Shown here: positions 44,298-54,049 of the stretch, piece after piece | How positions within the stretch are numbered: the first letter of the stretch is position 1 | Layout of the letters: each line of letters begins with the position of its first letter | Assembly: GCA_022828595.1 (NCBI GenBank) | Contig: JAKGHH010000001.1 | Coordinates: 210,565,848-210,629,847, forward strand | Reading direction: 5' to 3' | Length of the DNA stretch: 64,000 bases | From: Nelumbo lutea | Lineage: Eukaryota > Streptophyta > Magnoliopsida > Proteales > Nelumbonaceae | Translations under genes and position numbers: made by a program | The notes under the pieces: generated by a model | The model's database searches: none | What the model saw: only the letters and a program-made list of their open reading frames with translations | Told to the model about the DNA's origin: nothing

Positions 44298-44990
44298 AAG
44301 TGATTTCGGTTTGTGCTACTAATGTGTACCCTGTGTCTTTGGTTCCATATTCCGTTTCTGTTCCATGTCCTGTAGCCCATGATTATGCAGTCGTACTAGA
44401 AGGCGGGCTCTCCGAGGAGGGGGAGAGTGGGATGAAGTAAAGTGGAAAGGTGAGGGAAGGAAGTTATAGGAGTGAAAAAGTGTGGGAAATCATTGAAAAA
44501 GTGTTTAAGGAAGTGGAAGGAAAGTTGATTTGGAGGAGGGAAGGGGAGGAAGGAAGAGCGAAGGGGTTAGTGGAGAGGAGGGAAAGGATTGTGGGTAGAG
44601 ATGGAAGGAAAGGAACAGGGAAGGAAGGAGGTAATAGGAGAGGGAGGTTGGATGGAGAGGAAAGAGTAGAGGTGAGACCAGGGGAGAGGAAGAACGGGCA
44701 GATGGGCAAAGTTGGAGGGGTTTCTGTAGGAAGGGTAGGGGCGGAGGACTCGGTCAGAGAAGACTTGTTAGTAGAATTTGTAGAGAAGTTGGGCTGTAGG
44801 TTGGAAGATTTGAATGTGTTGAAAGAAAGATTACAGAAGAGGAAGAAGGAGATTAGAACAAAGAAGAGGAGATTGAGTGAAGTAGAGAGATCGAAGAGAG
44901 ATGTAGGAGACAAGATTCTCGGGGTAAAAGGAGATAGGAGGAAAGGGGGAAAGTAGTGGAAGGTGGCAAGGGGTTTAAATAAGAAGTGGA

Positions 44991-47900
44991 ATGAAGATTT
45001 TTAGCTGGAATGTGAGGGGAATTGGGAGTGCAAGGAAGAGAGCAACAATAAAAGAGGTAATAAAACGGTTTGACCCAGACGTTGTGCTATTGCAAGAGTC
45101 TAAGAGAATGGAGCTTAATAACAATTGAGCATGGAGTGTTTGGAAAGCCAGGGGGATTCGTTGGGTGGCTGCCCTCTCTTGGGGTGCATCCGGGGGGACT
45201 GTAACAATGTGGAAGAGGGATGTGGTTGAAGGCCTGGAGGAGTTGATCGGAAAGTACTCGATTTCCGTGAAGTTTAAGCAACATGAGGGTGATTTTACGT
45301 GGGTTCTCACAAATGTTTACGGACCGAATGACTACAAAAAGAGAAAGGAGTTGTGGGAGGAATTGGCAGATGTTAGAGGGTTGTGGGATGGGCCCTGGTG
45401 CATGGGTGGGGACTTCAATGTGATTAGATTCTCGGAGGAATCCAATAAGGTTAACCAGAGGGTGACAAAAAGCATGAGGAAGTTTATCAACTTTGTGGAT
45501 GACTTTGAGCTTAAAGAGATCCCCCTAGCCCATAAGACATTTACTTGGTCAAATCTCCAACCTAGACCCATTTGCTCTAAACTAGATAGATTCATGTTCT
45601 CTCTGGATTGGGAAGATCATTGGAGAACCTTGGCTAGAGCTCTTCCACGGGTGACCTCCGATCATTGGCCCATAGTGTTATGTAAGGAGGAAAGAAGGTG
45701 TGGAGGTCTTACCCCCTTTAGATTTGAAAATATGTGGTTACTCCACCCAGGGTTTACTAACAAAGTGAGGGAATGGTGGTATGAGTGTAACCCATTGGTG
45801 GAATGGGAGGGGATGAAATTCCATAAAAACTTCAATTTTTTAAAGCAAAAATAAAGGAGTAGAATCTGATGGAGTTTGGGAAGATGGAAAAAAGAAAGGG
45901 AGATTTGTTGGATAAGATTGAAAGCCTTGACTCTAAAGAAGAAAGGGGAGAACTTGGAGAGGAAGACAATGAGCTCAAGAGAGATTTAAGAAGACAGTTA
46001 AAGGACTGCCTGCACAAGGAGGAAGTTAGCTGGAGGCAAAAATCTCGGTGTAAATGGGTGCAAGAGAGGGACAGAAACACTAGGTTTTTCCACTCTCTAG
46101 CAGATGGCAAGAGAAGGAAGAACCTGATCTCCAAACTGGTAGTAGATGGAATTGAGCTAGTACATCAAGAGGAGATTGTTGGGGCTTGTGTGGAGCACTT
46201 CAAATCTATTCTAAGAAGGCCTGTGTGTAGAAGGGTGTGGGTAGAAGGATTGGATTGTCCAGATGTAGGGGTGGAGAACAGGAGAAGGTTGGAGAGAAGC
46301 TTTAGTTTAGAAGAGATCAAGGAGGCTGTATTCTCTATGGATAGAACAAAAGCCCCAGAGCCGAATGGGTTCACAATGGCTTTTTATCAGGACTATTGGG
46401 AAATTTTGAAAGATGATCCTTTGCGGGTGTTTGAGGAGTTTTTCAGGAGAGGAGTTGTCAATCCGGGTGTGAACTCTACATTTATAGCCTTAATTCCAAA
46501 AAAGAAAGATGCTTCCCACCCGAAGGATTTTAGGCCAATTATCTTGGTTAATAGCTTGTATAAGATCATTGCAAAAGTGTTGTCTTTGAGGCTAAAGAAG
46601 GTTTTGCCAGATATCATTGCACACTACCAAGGAGCTTTTGTGAATGGAAGACAAATTACTGATCAGCTTTTAATTGCTAATGAGAGTGTGGAGAACTTTA
46701 AGAAGGATAAGAAGAAGGGAGTGGTCTGTAAGTTGGACTTGGAAAAGGCTTATGACTTGGTGGACTGGGAATTTTTTAGGAAAATTTTGACTAAATTTGG
46801 GTTCGGGGATGGGTGGTGTAAGTGGATTATGGGTTGTATCCGGAATTGTCATTACTCAGTGCTAGTGAACGGGACAGTGGTAGATTTCCTTCCAGCCAGT
46901 AGGGGTATAAGACAAGGAGACCCCCTTTCTCCTTTCTTGTTAATTCTAATTGCGGAGGTTTTGGGGAAACTGATTCACAGAGCAGATTCTAGGGGGCTTA
47001 TTAGAGGCTGGAGAGTTGGGAGGGTGGAAACCTCCCTTACTCACTTGCAGTTTGCTAACGACACGATTCTGTTTTGTGAAGGCGGTAATGTGAGCTTTAC
47101 AGGAATTTGAAGTCGGTGATACAATTGTTTGAGCAAATATCCAACTTGAAGGTTAACCTTGGAAAAAATTGTGTTGTGGGGGTGAATTTGGAGGAGGGAG
47201 AGATCAGGTAGAGTGCTGAATTGTTGGGGTGTGAAGTCTCAGGGTGGCCTTTGAACTACTTAGGGTTGCCTTTAGGTGATAATCCTATGAGAGAGAGCTT
47301 TTGGAACCCGGTGGTGGAAAGGTTTAAAAAAAGACTGGTTTCTTGGAAAAAGAACTACCTCTCTCTTGGTGGGAGAATTACTCTTATTAAGGCCACGCTT
47401 GCTAATTTACCTATCTTTTTCCTGTCGGTGTTTAAAATCCCAGTGAAGATTGCTAATAGATTGGAGAAGTTAATGAGAGATTTCCTTTGGGAACCGGGAG
47501 AGGAAAAGAGGGATCATAGAGTTAGCTGGGAGATAGTTTGTAGGAGTAAGACATGTGGTGGTTTGGGGCTTGGGAATATTAAGGAATATGACTCTGTTGG
47601 GAAAGTGCTTGTGGAGATTCCCCTTGGAGAAGGAGAAGCTATGGGCTAGAATAGTGGCAAGTATTCATGGGCTGGAGCATAATGGATGGGACACTGGAAT
47701 CAGAGCTAGGACCACAAGCAATTCTCCTTGGAAAGCCATTCATGACATGCTACCAGTTTTCTCCCCTAATATCAGGTATGATTTGAATTCCAATAACTCT
47801 ATAAAATTCTGGGAACAAACCTGGGTGGGGAGTGCCCCTCTAAAGGATCAGTTTCCTTCTTTGTTTGCTTTTTCTGATCTGAAAAATGAGCCAATCTCGT

Positions 47901-48672
47901 CTTTTACCACCCCGTCCTCTTCCACTTCTGGGATTGGGTGGAACTTGGGTCTAAGAAAGGATTTGAGGGACTCAGACTTTGACAATATTTTGAGCCTTAT
48001 TGCAATTCTTGATAACGTTGTCTTAGACCCCACTAGGGCGGATTCTAGAATTTGGACACCTTCTCCCAACGGCATTTTTTCTTGTGCTTCTTTCTTCAAA
48101 GTCTTAAGTCAGTCCACCAGTCCTACCTTCCCTCCTTTTCCTGTTGACGAGGTTTGGTGCAGAGCAATACCTCCTAGGGTTGGTAGTTTTTGTTGGGAAG
48201 CCTATCTGGAAAGAATCAACACTGGTGATCTACTCCAAAAGAAGAGACCCAATACTTATTTGTTACCTCAGTGGTGTGTTCTTTGTAAAGCGGATGGGGA
48301 GACTAGTTTTCACCTATTGGTGTCTTGCCATTTTGCGAGGTCAATTTAGGAATGGGCTTTGTCCCTATTCGGATGTAGTTGGAATACCCCATCAGACTTG
48401 CAAGGCATTTTTTCCCCTTCTCTTTTCAGGTGGCGGATAAAAAGGGAAAGGACAATGTGGAGAGGACTAAGGGCTGCAGTATGTTGGACACTTTGGGAAG
48501 AAAGAAACTACAGGATATTCTCAGAAGCTCAGAGAGGAGCAGTAGATTTGAGGGCTATCATTCATATTAGGGCAGTACAGTGGCTGAAATATTTGGAGCT
48601 TTTCACAGATTACACTGTGGATGATATGTTGAGGAAGTGGGGTGAAATTGCAAACTACACACAAAGTCAGTA
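44991..48672 (+). pseudogene. LINE-B ORF2: endonuclease and reverse transcriptase (broken)
   Basis: The start MKIFSWNVRGIGSARKR at 44991 is 35 bases after ORF1. TGA at 45126-45128 cuts the endonuclease (LLQESKRME, TNVYGPNDY, MGGDFN, SDHWPIVL visible). A frameshift at about 45852 leads into RT (45869-47110): KAPEPNGF where the family has K-x-P-G-P-D-G-F, FRPIILVNSLYKI, KLDLEKAYDLVDW, GIRQGDPLSPF, and FANDT at about 47051. The second catalytic Asp is therefore FAND, not FADD. Further frame breaks occur near 47110 and 47600. The zinc-binding end (CVLCKADGETSFHLLVSC, TLWEERN) runs to 48672 with one TAG near 48347. Confidence 0.9.
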
Positions 48673-49116
48673 ATGAGTGTGGCTTGGACCCCTCCACCTA
48701 GTGGATTCGTGAAACTAAACTTTGATGGGTGTAGCAGGGGAAATCCGGGACAATCGGGGATTGGGGGTGTTTTTAGGGATGAAAATGGGGTCATTTCTGC
48801 TATGTTCTCAGGCCCAATTGGAGTGGGTGACTCCCTTAGAGTTGAGATCTTTGCAGTTATGGAAGGAGTACAGAAAGCTAAGGAGTTGAACATCAGGAAA
48901 CTCTTAATTGAAGGGGATACAGAGGTGGTGATAGGGTGGCTGATTAAAGATCACAATGGCTTATGGAAGTACAATAATGAGAGGAGGAAATTCAAGTGGC
49001 TGGTGCGGGAGATGGAAGTTAAGATTCTTTGGGTTAAAAGATCGGCTAATTTCCTAGCTGACGGTTTAGCTAAACAAGAGGCAGAAAGGGATTCACTTTT
49101 TTGGGCTAAGTTGTAA
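48673..49116 (+). CDS. LINE-B RNase H domain, intact open frame
   Basis: 147 codons with the whole plant-LINE RNase H: FDGCSRGNPGQSGIGG (first Asp), RVEIFAVMEG (Glu), IEGDTEVVIGW (Asp) and ANFLADGLAKQ (last acidic residue), ending FWAKL. The ATG overlaps the stop of the preceding frame as TAATG, but this is more likely a frameshift point within ORF2 than a true separate gene. RNase H removes RNA from the cDNA hybrid. It is the only undamaged catalytic domain of this element and is useless alone. Confidence 0.8.
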   Translation: MSVAWTPPPSGFVKLNFDGCSRGNPGQSGIGGVFRDENGVISAMFSGPIGVGDSLRVEIFAVMEGVQKAKELNIRKLLIEGDTEVVIGWLIKDHNGLWKYNNERRKFKWLVREMEVKILWVKRSANFLADGLAKQEAERDSLFWAKL

Positions 49117-49256
49117 CTATAATGTGTTTTCCTTCTTTTTTTCTTTTTCTTGAGGTTATTTGTTGCTCTTGGAAGATAAGCGTGTTTGTCTTCCTATTGT
49201 AAATCTTCTTTTGATGAGTTAATGAAAGTGTTGTTGATGAAAAAAAAAAAAAAAAA
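49117..49256 (+). other. LINE-B 3'UTR and poly(A) tail
   Basis: T-rich 3'UTR with GTTAATGAAAGTGTTGTTGATG directly followed by 17 A residues (49240-49256). It defines the 3' end and the plus orientation. Confidence 0.9.
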
Positions 49257-49439
49257 CACCAATCTCTGCTCCATTTCCAAACCCATGTCCCTTTTGGCCC
49301 ACCCCTATACTTCTATACCCCCCAATGTGCAACAAATCACTTCTTCTCATTGGTGTTGTAGATGGTCTTCTCTACATGTGATCAAACCATCTTTGGGGCC
49401 ATTTTATAACAGTTGAAGTGGTTGAACTGAATGACTTAT

Positions 49440-49690
49440 TGCTTTGTCTTTTAGTGCATAAGTTATTTGTCTTATCACTTATTATCTTCTCCTTCCCATC
49501 ATGCATTTCTTGCTTCCATTTCTTCAATTTCCATTCCCAAGACTGCCCAAGAAGCTCTTTTTGTACCTGGGCGAAAGGATGCCATGCAAGTAGAGATGTA
49601 TGCTCTTTTACAGAATCAAACCTAGGAGCTATTGATATACCAGAAGGCAAGTAACAAGTGGGATGTAGATGGGCTTTTATAGTAAAGCAT
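49440..49690 (+). pseudogene. Copia RT N-terminal relic
   Basis: In shifted frames this reads PSHHAFLASIS, IPKTAQEALFVPGRKDAM and QVEMYALLQNQT. After a frame change it gives IPEGK, then VGCRWAFIVKH. These are the I-P-K-T-x-x-E-A-L, W-x-x-A-M-x-x-E-x-x-A-L and V-G-C-x-W-V-x-x-x-K blocks at the start of Ty1/copia RT. The TGG of the block, the LTRs and the rest of pol are missing. Confidence 0.65.
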
Positions 49691-49824
49691 CCATGATACC
49701 TAGATACTTCTACATGCCTAGCATACGTACCAAATACCGCATGGATACTTCTACATGTACTTTATATGGCATTAACATATGCAAAGTGGTATTAGGCTGA
49801 CAAAGGACTGATACAAGAAGTGCA

Positions 49825-51375
49825 TAGAAATTCTCTGTTTTTTTTTTATAATTGAAAGAAAATTATTAATCAGAAATGGAAAGAATACAATGTCCCCAAG
49901 GAGAGGCACGAGCTGCAACCTCTCCAGGCTAGTTAAGTACAGATTTCCAAAATAATAACAACTTACAAAGTAGCACAAAGAAGATCTTCCCTGAAACCCC
50001 CTGTTTGGCTAAAGAATCAGCCATAGTATTAGCAGACCTACTAACCCACCCATTTTACCTCAACTCTCATACTGCTAGTTAACCACTTTACTTTTTTATG
50101 AGATCTTTGTAGCCCCAAATGGTAGTATCCCGGTTTTGAAGCCACCTTGTTACCACCTATGAGTCCCCTTCAACTAGGAGATGCTCCACCCCAATCAGGT
50201 TAGCGATCTGAATTCCTTGTACTACAGCTAGTATTTCTGCCCTTGTAGAGTCCCCCACTCCCACCGGTCCTGAGAATAAGGAAATTATGTTGCTATCCTT
50301 ATTCCTCGGGACACCCCCTATACCTGAAAGCCCGGGGTTACCTTGGCTGCTTCCATCAAAATTCAACTTGATGACACCTTCTAGAGGCGGAACCCATTAT
50401 GACAAACTTCTATTCTTCTTTATCGAAGTATTAGCTATTACTAACCAATTCCTCCACAAGTCATCAAAGGAAGAATCATCAAATATATCCAAGGTTTTCG
50501 GCCAATGAATTGCTCTTGTTAGGATGCAGTCCTTCACTTCAACTAATCTTCTTTCCTTCTCTAAGAAGACTCTTGCATTCCTTTCCTCCCAGAGAGTCCA
50601 TAAGGTGGCTGCCCTGACACATTTCCACATGAACTTGCCTCTTCTAGTGTGCCATACAAAAAAAGAAGGGTTAAATAACGAACTCAAATCAGATGGCAGA
50701 AACCACCTACCTCCAAATAAACATAGGCTCCAACTCCATAAGGTTGTAGCAAAGGAACAGGAGATCAGCAAATGGAAACAGCCCTCATTCTGGGCCTTAC
50801 ACAAGGAACACCAATTCGGGGAGAGACAAAGAGAGGGTATCTTTTTCTGCAAGTTTTCCGAGGTATTGATTTTCCCATAGTAGACTTCCCAATAGAATAC
50901 AGCAATTTTTGGGGGAATAGGTCGCACCCAGACTTCTTTGAAGGGGAACCCTTGGGAAATGGGGTTAGAACTGAGGGATTTTAGAAAAGAAGAACAAGTA
51001 AATGCACCTTTCGGAATAGGAGTTCAAACTCTTTGATCAGAATATGTGAGGTCCAAACAAACAGACTCTAGTAAATGAATTAGCTCAATAACACAACTCG
51101 ATTCACCGCCCCTTAACCCTCTACAGAAACCGAAATCCCAGTTTAATAACAAGGGAATTAACGGGTTTGGGAGAAAATTTGCAATTGGCTCATTTTTATG
51201 AAGGGAGAGGGAATAGAGCGAGGGGAATCGATCTTTGAGGGGTTGAGTACCCACCAAAACATCCTCCCAAAACCGAATAGCATAACCAAAACGAGCATCA
51301 TACCTAATAAAACTGAGGAAGCGAGGGAGAATACCATGTATAGCCTTCCAAGGTGTTTGTAAGGGTAGAAATTCT
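49825..51375 (-). mobile_element. 5'-truncated LINE with 10-bp target duplication
   Basis: TAGAAATTCT at 49825-49834 and 51366-51375 flanks a minus-strand insertion of 1.53 kb ending in poly(A) (T-run at about 49838-49849). It retains only the zinc-binding end of ORF2 and RNase H, as expected when reverse transcription aborts early. Confidence 0.88.
50157..51257 (-). pseudogene. LINE ORF2 3' part: zinc-binding end and RNase H
   Basis: 51257-51024 reads MVGTQPLKDRFPSLYSLS. 50927-50397 has PIPPKIAVFYWEVYYGKIN, CSLCKAQNEGCFHLLISC and TLWTLWEERNARVF. 50366-50157 starts RNase H with NFDGSSQGNPGLSGIGG and AEILAVVQGIQIA and stops at LLVEGDS. The layout matches LINE-A and LINE-B, so it is a relative. 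Two frame breaks and a stop in RNase H make it inactive. Confidence 0.85.
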
Positions 51376-52330
51376 ATGTTCTATCCTTTTTCGTTTGTAT
51401 CAGGCTTATACAAGCCTATATTGGGCTGTTTCGGGCCTGTATCAACCGATTCTCTAAGATCAGTTGATACACTTAAATATAACCCTTGTATTTAAGTCTT
51501 TTCAAATTTGAATTTGAACCATCGCTAATCTTTCTCATCAATCTCTCTCTCTCTCTCTCAGTTATCTTTGTCATTAATTACTCCCTCTCTCATTAATCTT
51601 TCTATTAATTACTTCCACATTTAAGGCAAGTTTTCAAATTTGAATTTGGCATGACATAATTTTGGTAAAAAGCTAGAAGTAGGTAATAGAATGGTTTGAA
51701 CCCCGGTCATTAGTTTGTAATGACCGTAAGTCAACTACTATGTCCTACTCTATTTGCTTGTTATAATTTTATGCAGTTCATTTCTTAAGGAAACTTCCTC
51801 TCCTTAGTGGATGTTGATAATAAATTCTAAAATTGATTATTAAAACTTATATATTAATAAATATTAATACAGTTATATTGGTATTCTGAAAATTAAGGTA
51901 TGGAGTATGGACATACACATTTTAGTTCTACTATTTTTCCAATGTGTCCCAATATCTCACACTTTATATAAACCATTAAAATATGTTTTTTTTATGTTTA
52001 AATAACTTATTTATAGTCATATTTAGCTTTTATTTATTGTCGTTAATATATTTTTAGGATTTATTTGAGTTTTCCTAGCATATCCATGTGTATCTTGATT
52101 TGTAGTCTACATCCATAAGTATCCAAAGCATATCCCGATATGTCTCTTAAAATTGCCTTTCTGATACTTTGAACCTTGACTATACCATAAAAATATATGC
52201 ACATATGACATATTAGAATTTTAATTAAATTTGGCAAGACATTAGTCTTCAGAAATGACATTTTCTAGGGTGCCTTGTCCAGACTATAATGGTCAGCTAG
52301 AAGAATCCTGCTGTCATTTTTTTACCAACC
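51376..52330. other. AT-rich DNA with a CT microsatellite, no gene
   Basis: A (CT)n run of about nine units at 51542-51559. The rest is AT-rich with short direct repeats and no supported frame. Confidence 0.5.
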
Positions 52331-52460
52331 TCATTCCTCTAGACTCCTCCCATTCCCAGAAGGGCCTGGGTTATCTTGACTGCTTCCATCAAAATTCAGC
52401 TTCAAGAAACCTTCAGGAGGGGGTGCCCTGCTTGTGCTTACTCTTACCATGAAAGAAAAA
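52331..52460 (-). pseudogene. LINE RNase H scrap
   Basis: On the minus strand PPPEGFLKLNFDGSSQDNPG matches the start of RNase H in LINE-A, LINE-B and the LINE at 49825. It is cut off after about 40 codons. Confidence 0.65.
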
Positions 52461-52464
52461 CAAT

Positions 52465-52895
52465 TTGCCACTGCTAGAATCCTGTTCTGCCATCCCATTC
52501 CATTCAATGCCATAACCATTGTAAATTATGGGACCTTCAATAAAGACAGCTAATGTGCCAAAATATGCTGTAAGGATGAAGCATCACTGGACTCTAGATG
52601 AACTAGGAGTCAATGAAAAACAAACCTATCACACTTCCAGAAGCATTTTGTATTTCCCAACCCAAAATACAATTCTCAACTTGCCACTGCTACAATTCTG
52701 TTCTGTCATTCCACTCCATTCAATGTCATATCCATTGTAAATTATGGGGCCTTCACTAAAGACAGCTAATGTGCCAAAATATGCTGCAAGGATGAAGCGT
52801 TACTGGACTCTAGATGAACTAGGAGTCAATAAAAACAAACCTATCACACTTCCATAAGCATTTTGTATTTCCCAACCCAAAATACAATCCCCTTG
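52465..52895. repeat. 216-bp tandem duplication
   Basis: 52465-52680 and 52681 to about 52895 are near-identical, offset by exactly 216 bases (TTGCCACTGCTA starts both). Part of the unit also occurs at 35888-35995. No coding capacity. Confidence 0.92.
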
Positions 52896-53160
52896 AAGTC
52901 ACAACCCTCAAGATCCCATGAACTTAGTAAGCCTAGAAAAAAGGTATCACTATTCCTCAAGAAATCCTTAAAAACAGCCATTGAGTGAAAACAGCCCATA
53001 ACTATAAAAGCTATTTCTTGTATTCATTGCTTGACATGTTAATGAGAAAACATGGAATTCATATATTAAAAATAGCCAACTCCACAGTGAACTTAAACAA
53101 CCATTGCATTTATTCACATGAAGTGACAAAAAGCTAGGCAATGAATGAGATGAAACTTAC
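52896..53160. other. Intron-like DNA
   Basis: AT-rich and without a repeat match. On the minus strand it begins with the donor GTAAGT at 53160-53155. Confidence 0.4.
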
Positions 53161-53418
53161 CAACCTCTCCCTTTGTAATGCAGTCACAATTCGAACAGGA
53201 AGAGATACAAAGGTAACTGTCCAAATCATAAACCTCCAGAATAGGTCCACATGGAAGTTGACAGCAGTCTTCACCAGCTGTATCCAAGTCAGATTAACAA
53301 GACAAACAGTTCTCACACCAGACAAGCATACAAGCTTCAACAATGAAAACAACTTCATAACCATGACAATAATATTTTTTATTAATTCAATAAAGAGCCC
53401 CATCGAATCCACTGTTAT
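53161..53418 (-). CDS. Candidate host-gene exon encoding a membrane segment
   Basis: 86 codons on the minus strand, phase 0 at both ends: ...TGACAG|ATAACAGTGG (acceptor at 53420-53419) and GAGAGGTTG|GTAAGT (canonical donor at 53160). An in-frame TGA lies immediately upstream of the acceptor, which supports the boundary. The peptide starts ITVDSMGLFIELIKNIIV, is strongly hydrophobic (VMKLFSLLKLVCL; FWRFMIWTVTFVSLPV) with one or two likely membrane helices, and ends R-I-V-T-A-L-Q-R-E-R-L. Joined to 27206-27406 it runs into a coiled coil without a break. It has no transposon similarity. Product unknown. Confidence 0.6.
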
Positions 53419-53424
53419 CTGTCA

Positions 53425-54049
53425 ATACTGGTGCTTTTGTTCTCCACTCAACTCCAAGTTCCCATGAACTACATAACTAACATTTGCACAACCATCAAGT
53501 CCAGAACATTAAAGTTCCATATTTTCTGCAAACATAAAAATTGACAGTAAGAACTGGAAGAAAATATATTAGACAGCTAAGCAGATCTACTAATATAATA
53601 ACAAATCCTGCAAATGTTTCATTTTCCAAGGGAAGACGGTTAATGCATTAAACTTGGGTTCTATCACAATTATAGATAAGTCAATTCATTTCATGTAAAT
53701 GTACACACTCCCATGCTTCTGCACATCATTAGGATAGCCACAAGCATGTTTTAAAAAATTCACATATTTCATAATATTTCCACAAATATTTCCATTTCCA
53801 CTAGTACTAACTTGTTTTAATATGATTCTTTGCTATTAAATCCTTTTCTTAGCTTATCATCATAGAGAACTCTTTTCTTATTTTCCGAAGTAGATACTTT
53901 TAATAATACATAACATAATTTAATATAAATTTGGCCAATATTTTAATGTTTTAAATTATTATAATAAAGATATATTTGCTGAACACAAAATGGTGCCAGA
54001 TGGAGAGGTATAATAGAAACTGGTAACAACCAGCAAGGATGAGAACACA
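53425..54049. other. AT-rich DNA, no gene recognised
   Basis: No frame, repeat or RNA could be supported. It would be upstream intron if the exon at 53161-53418 is real. Confidence 0.4.

Larger units (their letters stand above)
38786..44956 (+). pseudogene. LINE-B ORF1 (DUF4283-type nucleic-acid-binding protein), triplicated and broken
   Basis: The start MDPTILSAKTFKFKEERIKG fits the ORF1 N-terminus. After a frame change near 39063 it reads VPEGRLQKGWMDFVKVL. Then comes the DUF4283-like core, present three times (39284-40051, 41008-41778, 42734-43504), with KLVGLPFHLWRNSVLEHI and ENLPRVIEICSDEAW. Each core is followed by a basic, Gly/Arg-rich stretch. The unique 3' end (44304-44956) is Lys/Arg/Glu-rich with a coiled segment (EDLLVEFVEKLGCRLEDL). 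All three units share the same internal stops (YR* and GSRKV*). In intact elements ORF1 binds the LINE RNA. Confidence 0.85.
36865..49256 (+). mobile_element. LINE-B: L1-type LINE with triplicated ORF1 region
   Basis: Plus-strand LINE of about 12.4 kb: leader 36865-38785, ORF1 38786-44956 containing three tandem units, ORF2 44991-49116, and a 3'UTR ending in poly(A) at 49240-49256. Without the two extra units it would be about 9 kb. It belongs to the same family as LINE-A, which lies in inverted orientation about 30 kb away. All coding regions are broken. I found no target duplication next to the poly(A), so the 5' end is set by similarity to LINE-A. Confidence 0.88.

Noticed and set aside
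44450..44956. 168-codon basic frame as a nuclear host protein
   Set aside because: It matches the ORF1 3' end of LINE-A (5800-6210) and sits 35 bases before ORF2, so it is the LINE ORF1 tail.
48673..49116. Stand-alone RNase H gene
   Set aside because: Although open and complete, it sits at the position of the ORF2 C-terminus of LINE-B, with the same neighbours as in LINE-A and 49825-51375. It is the surviving end of a broken ORF2.
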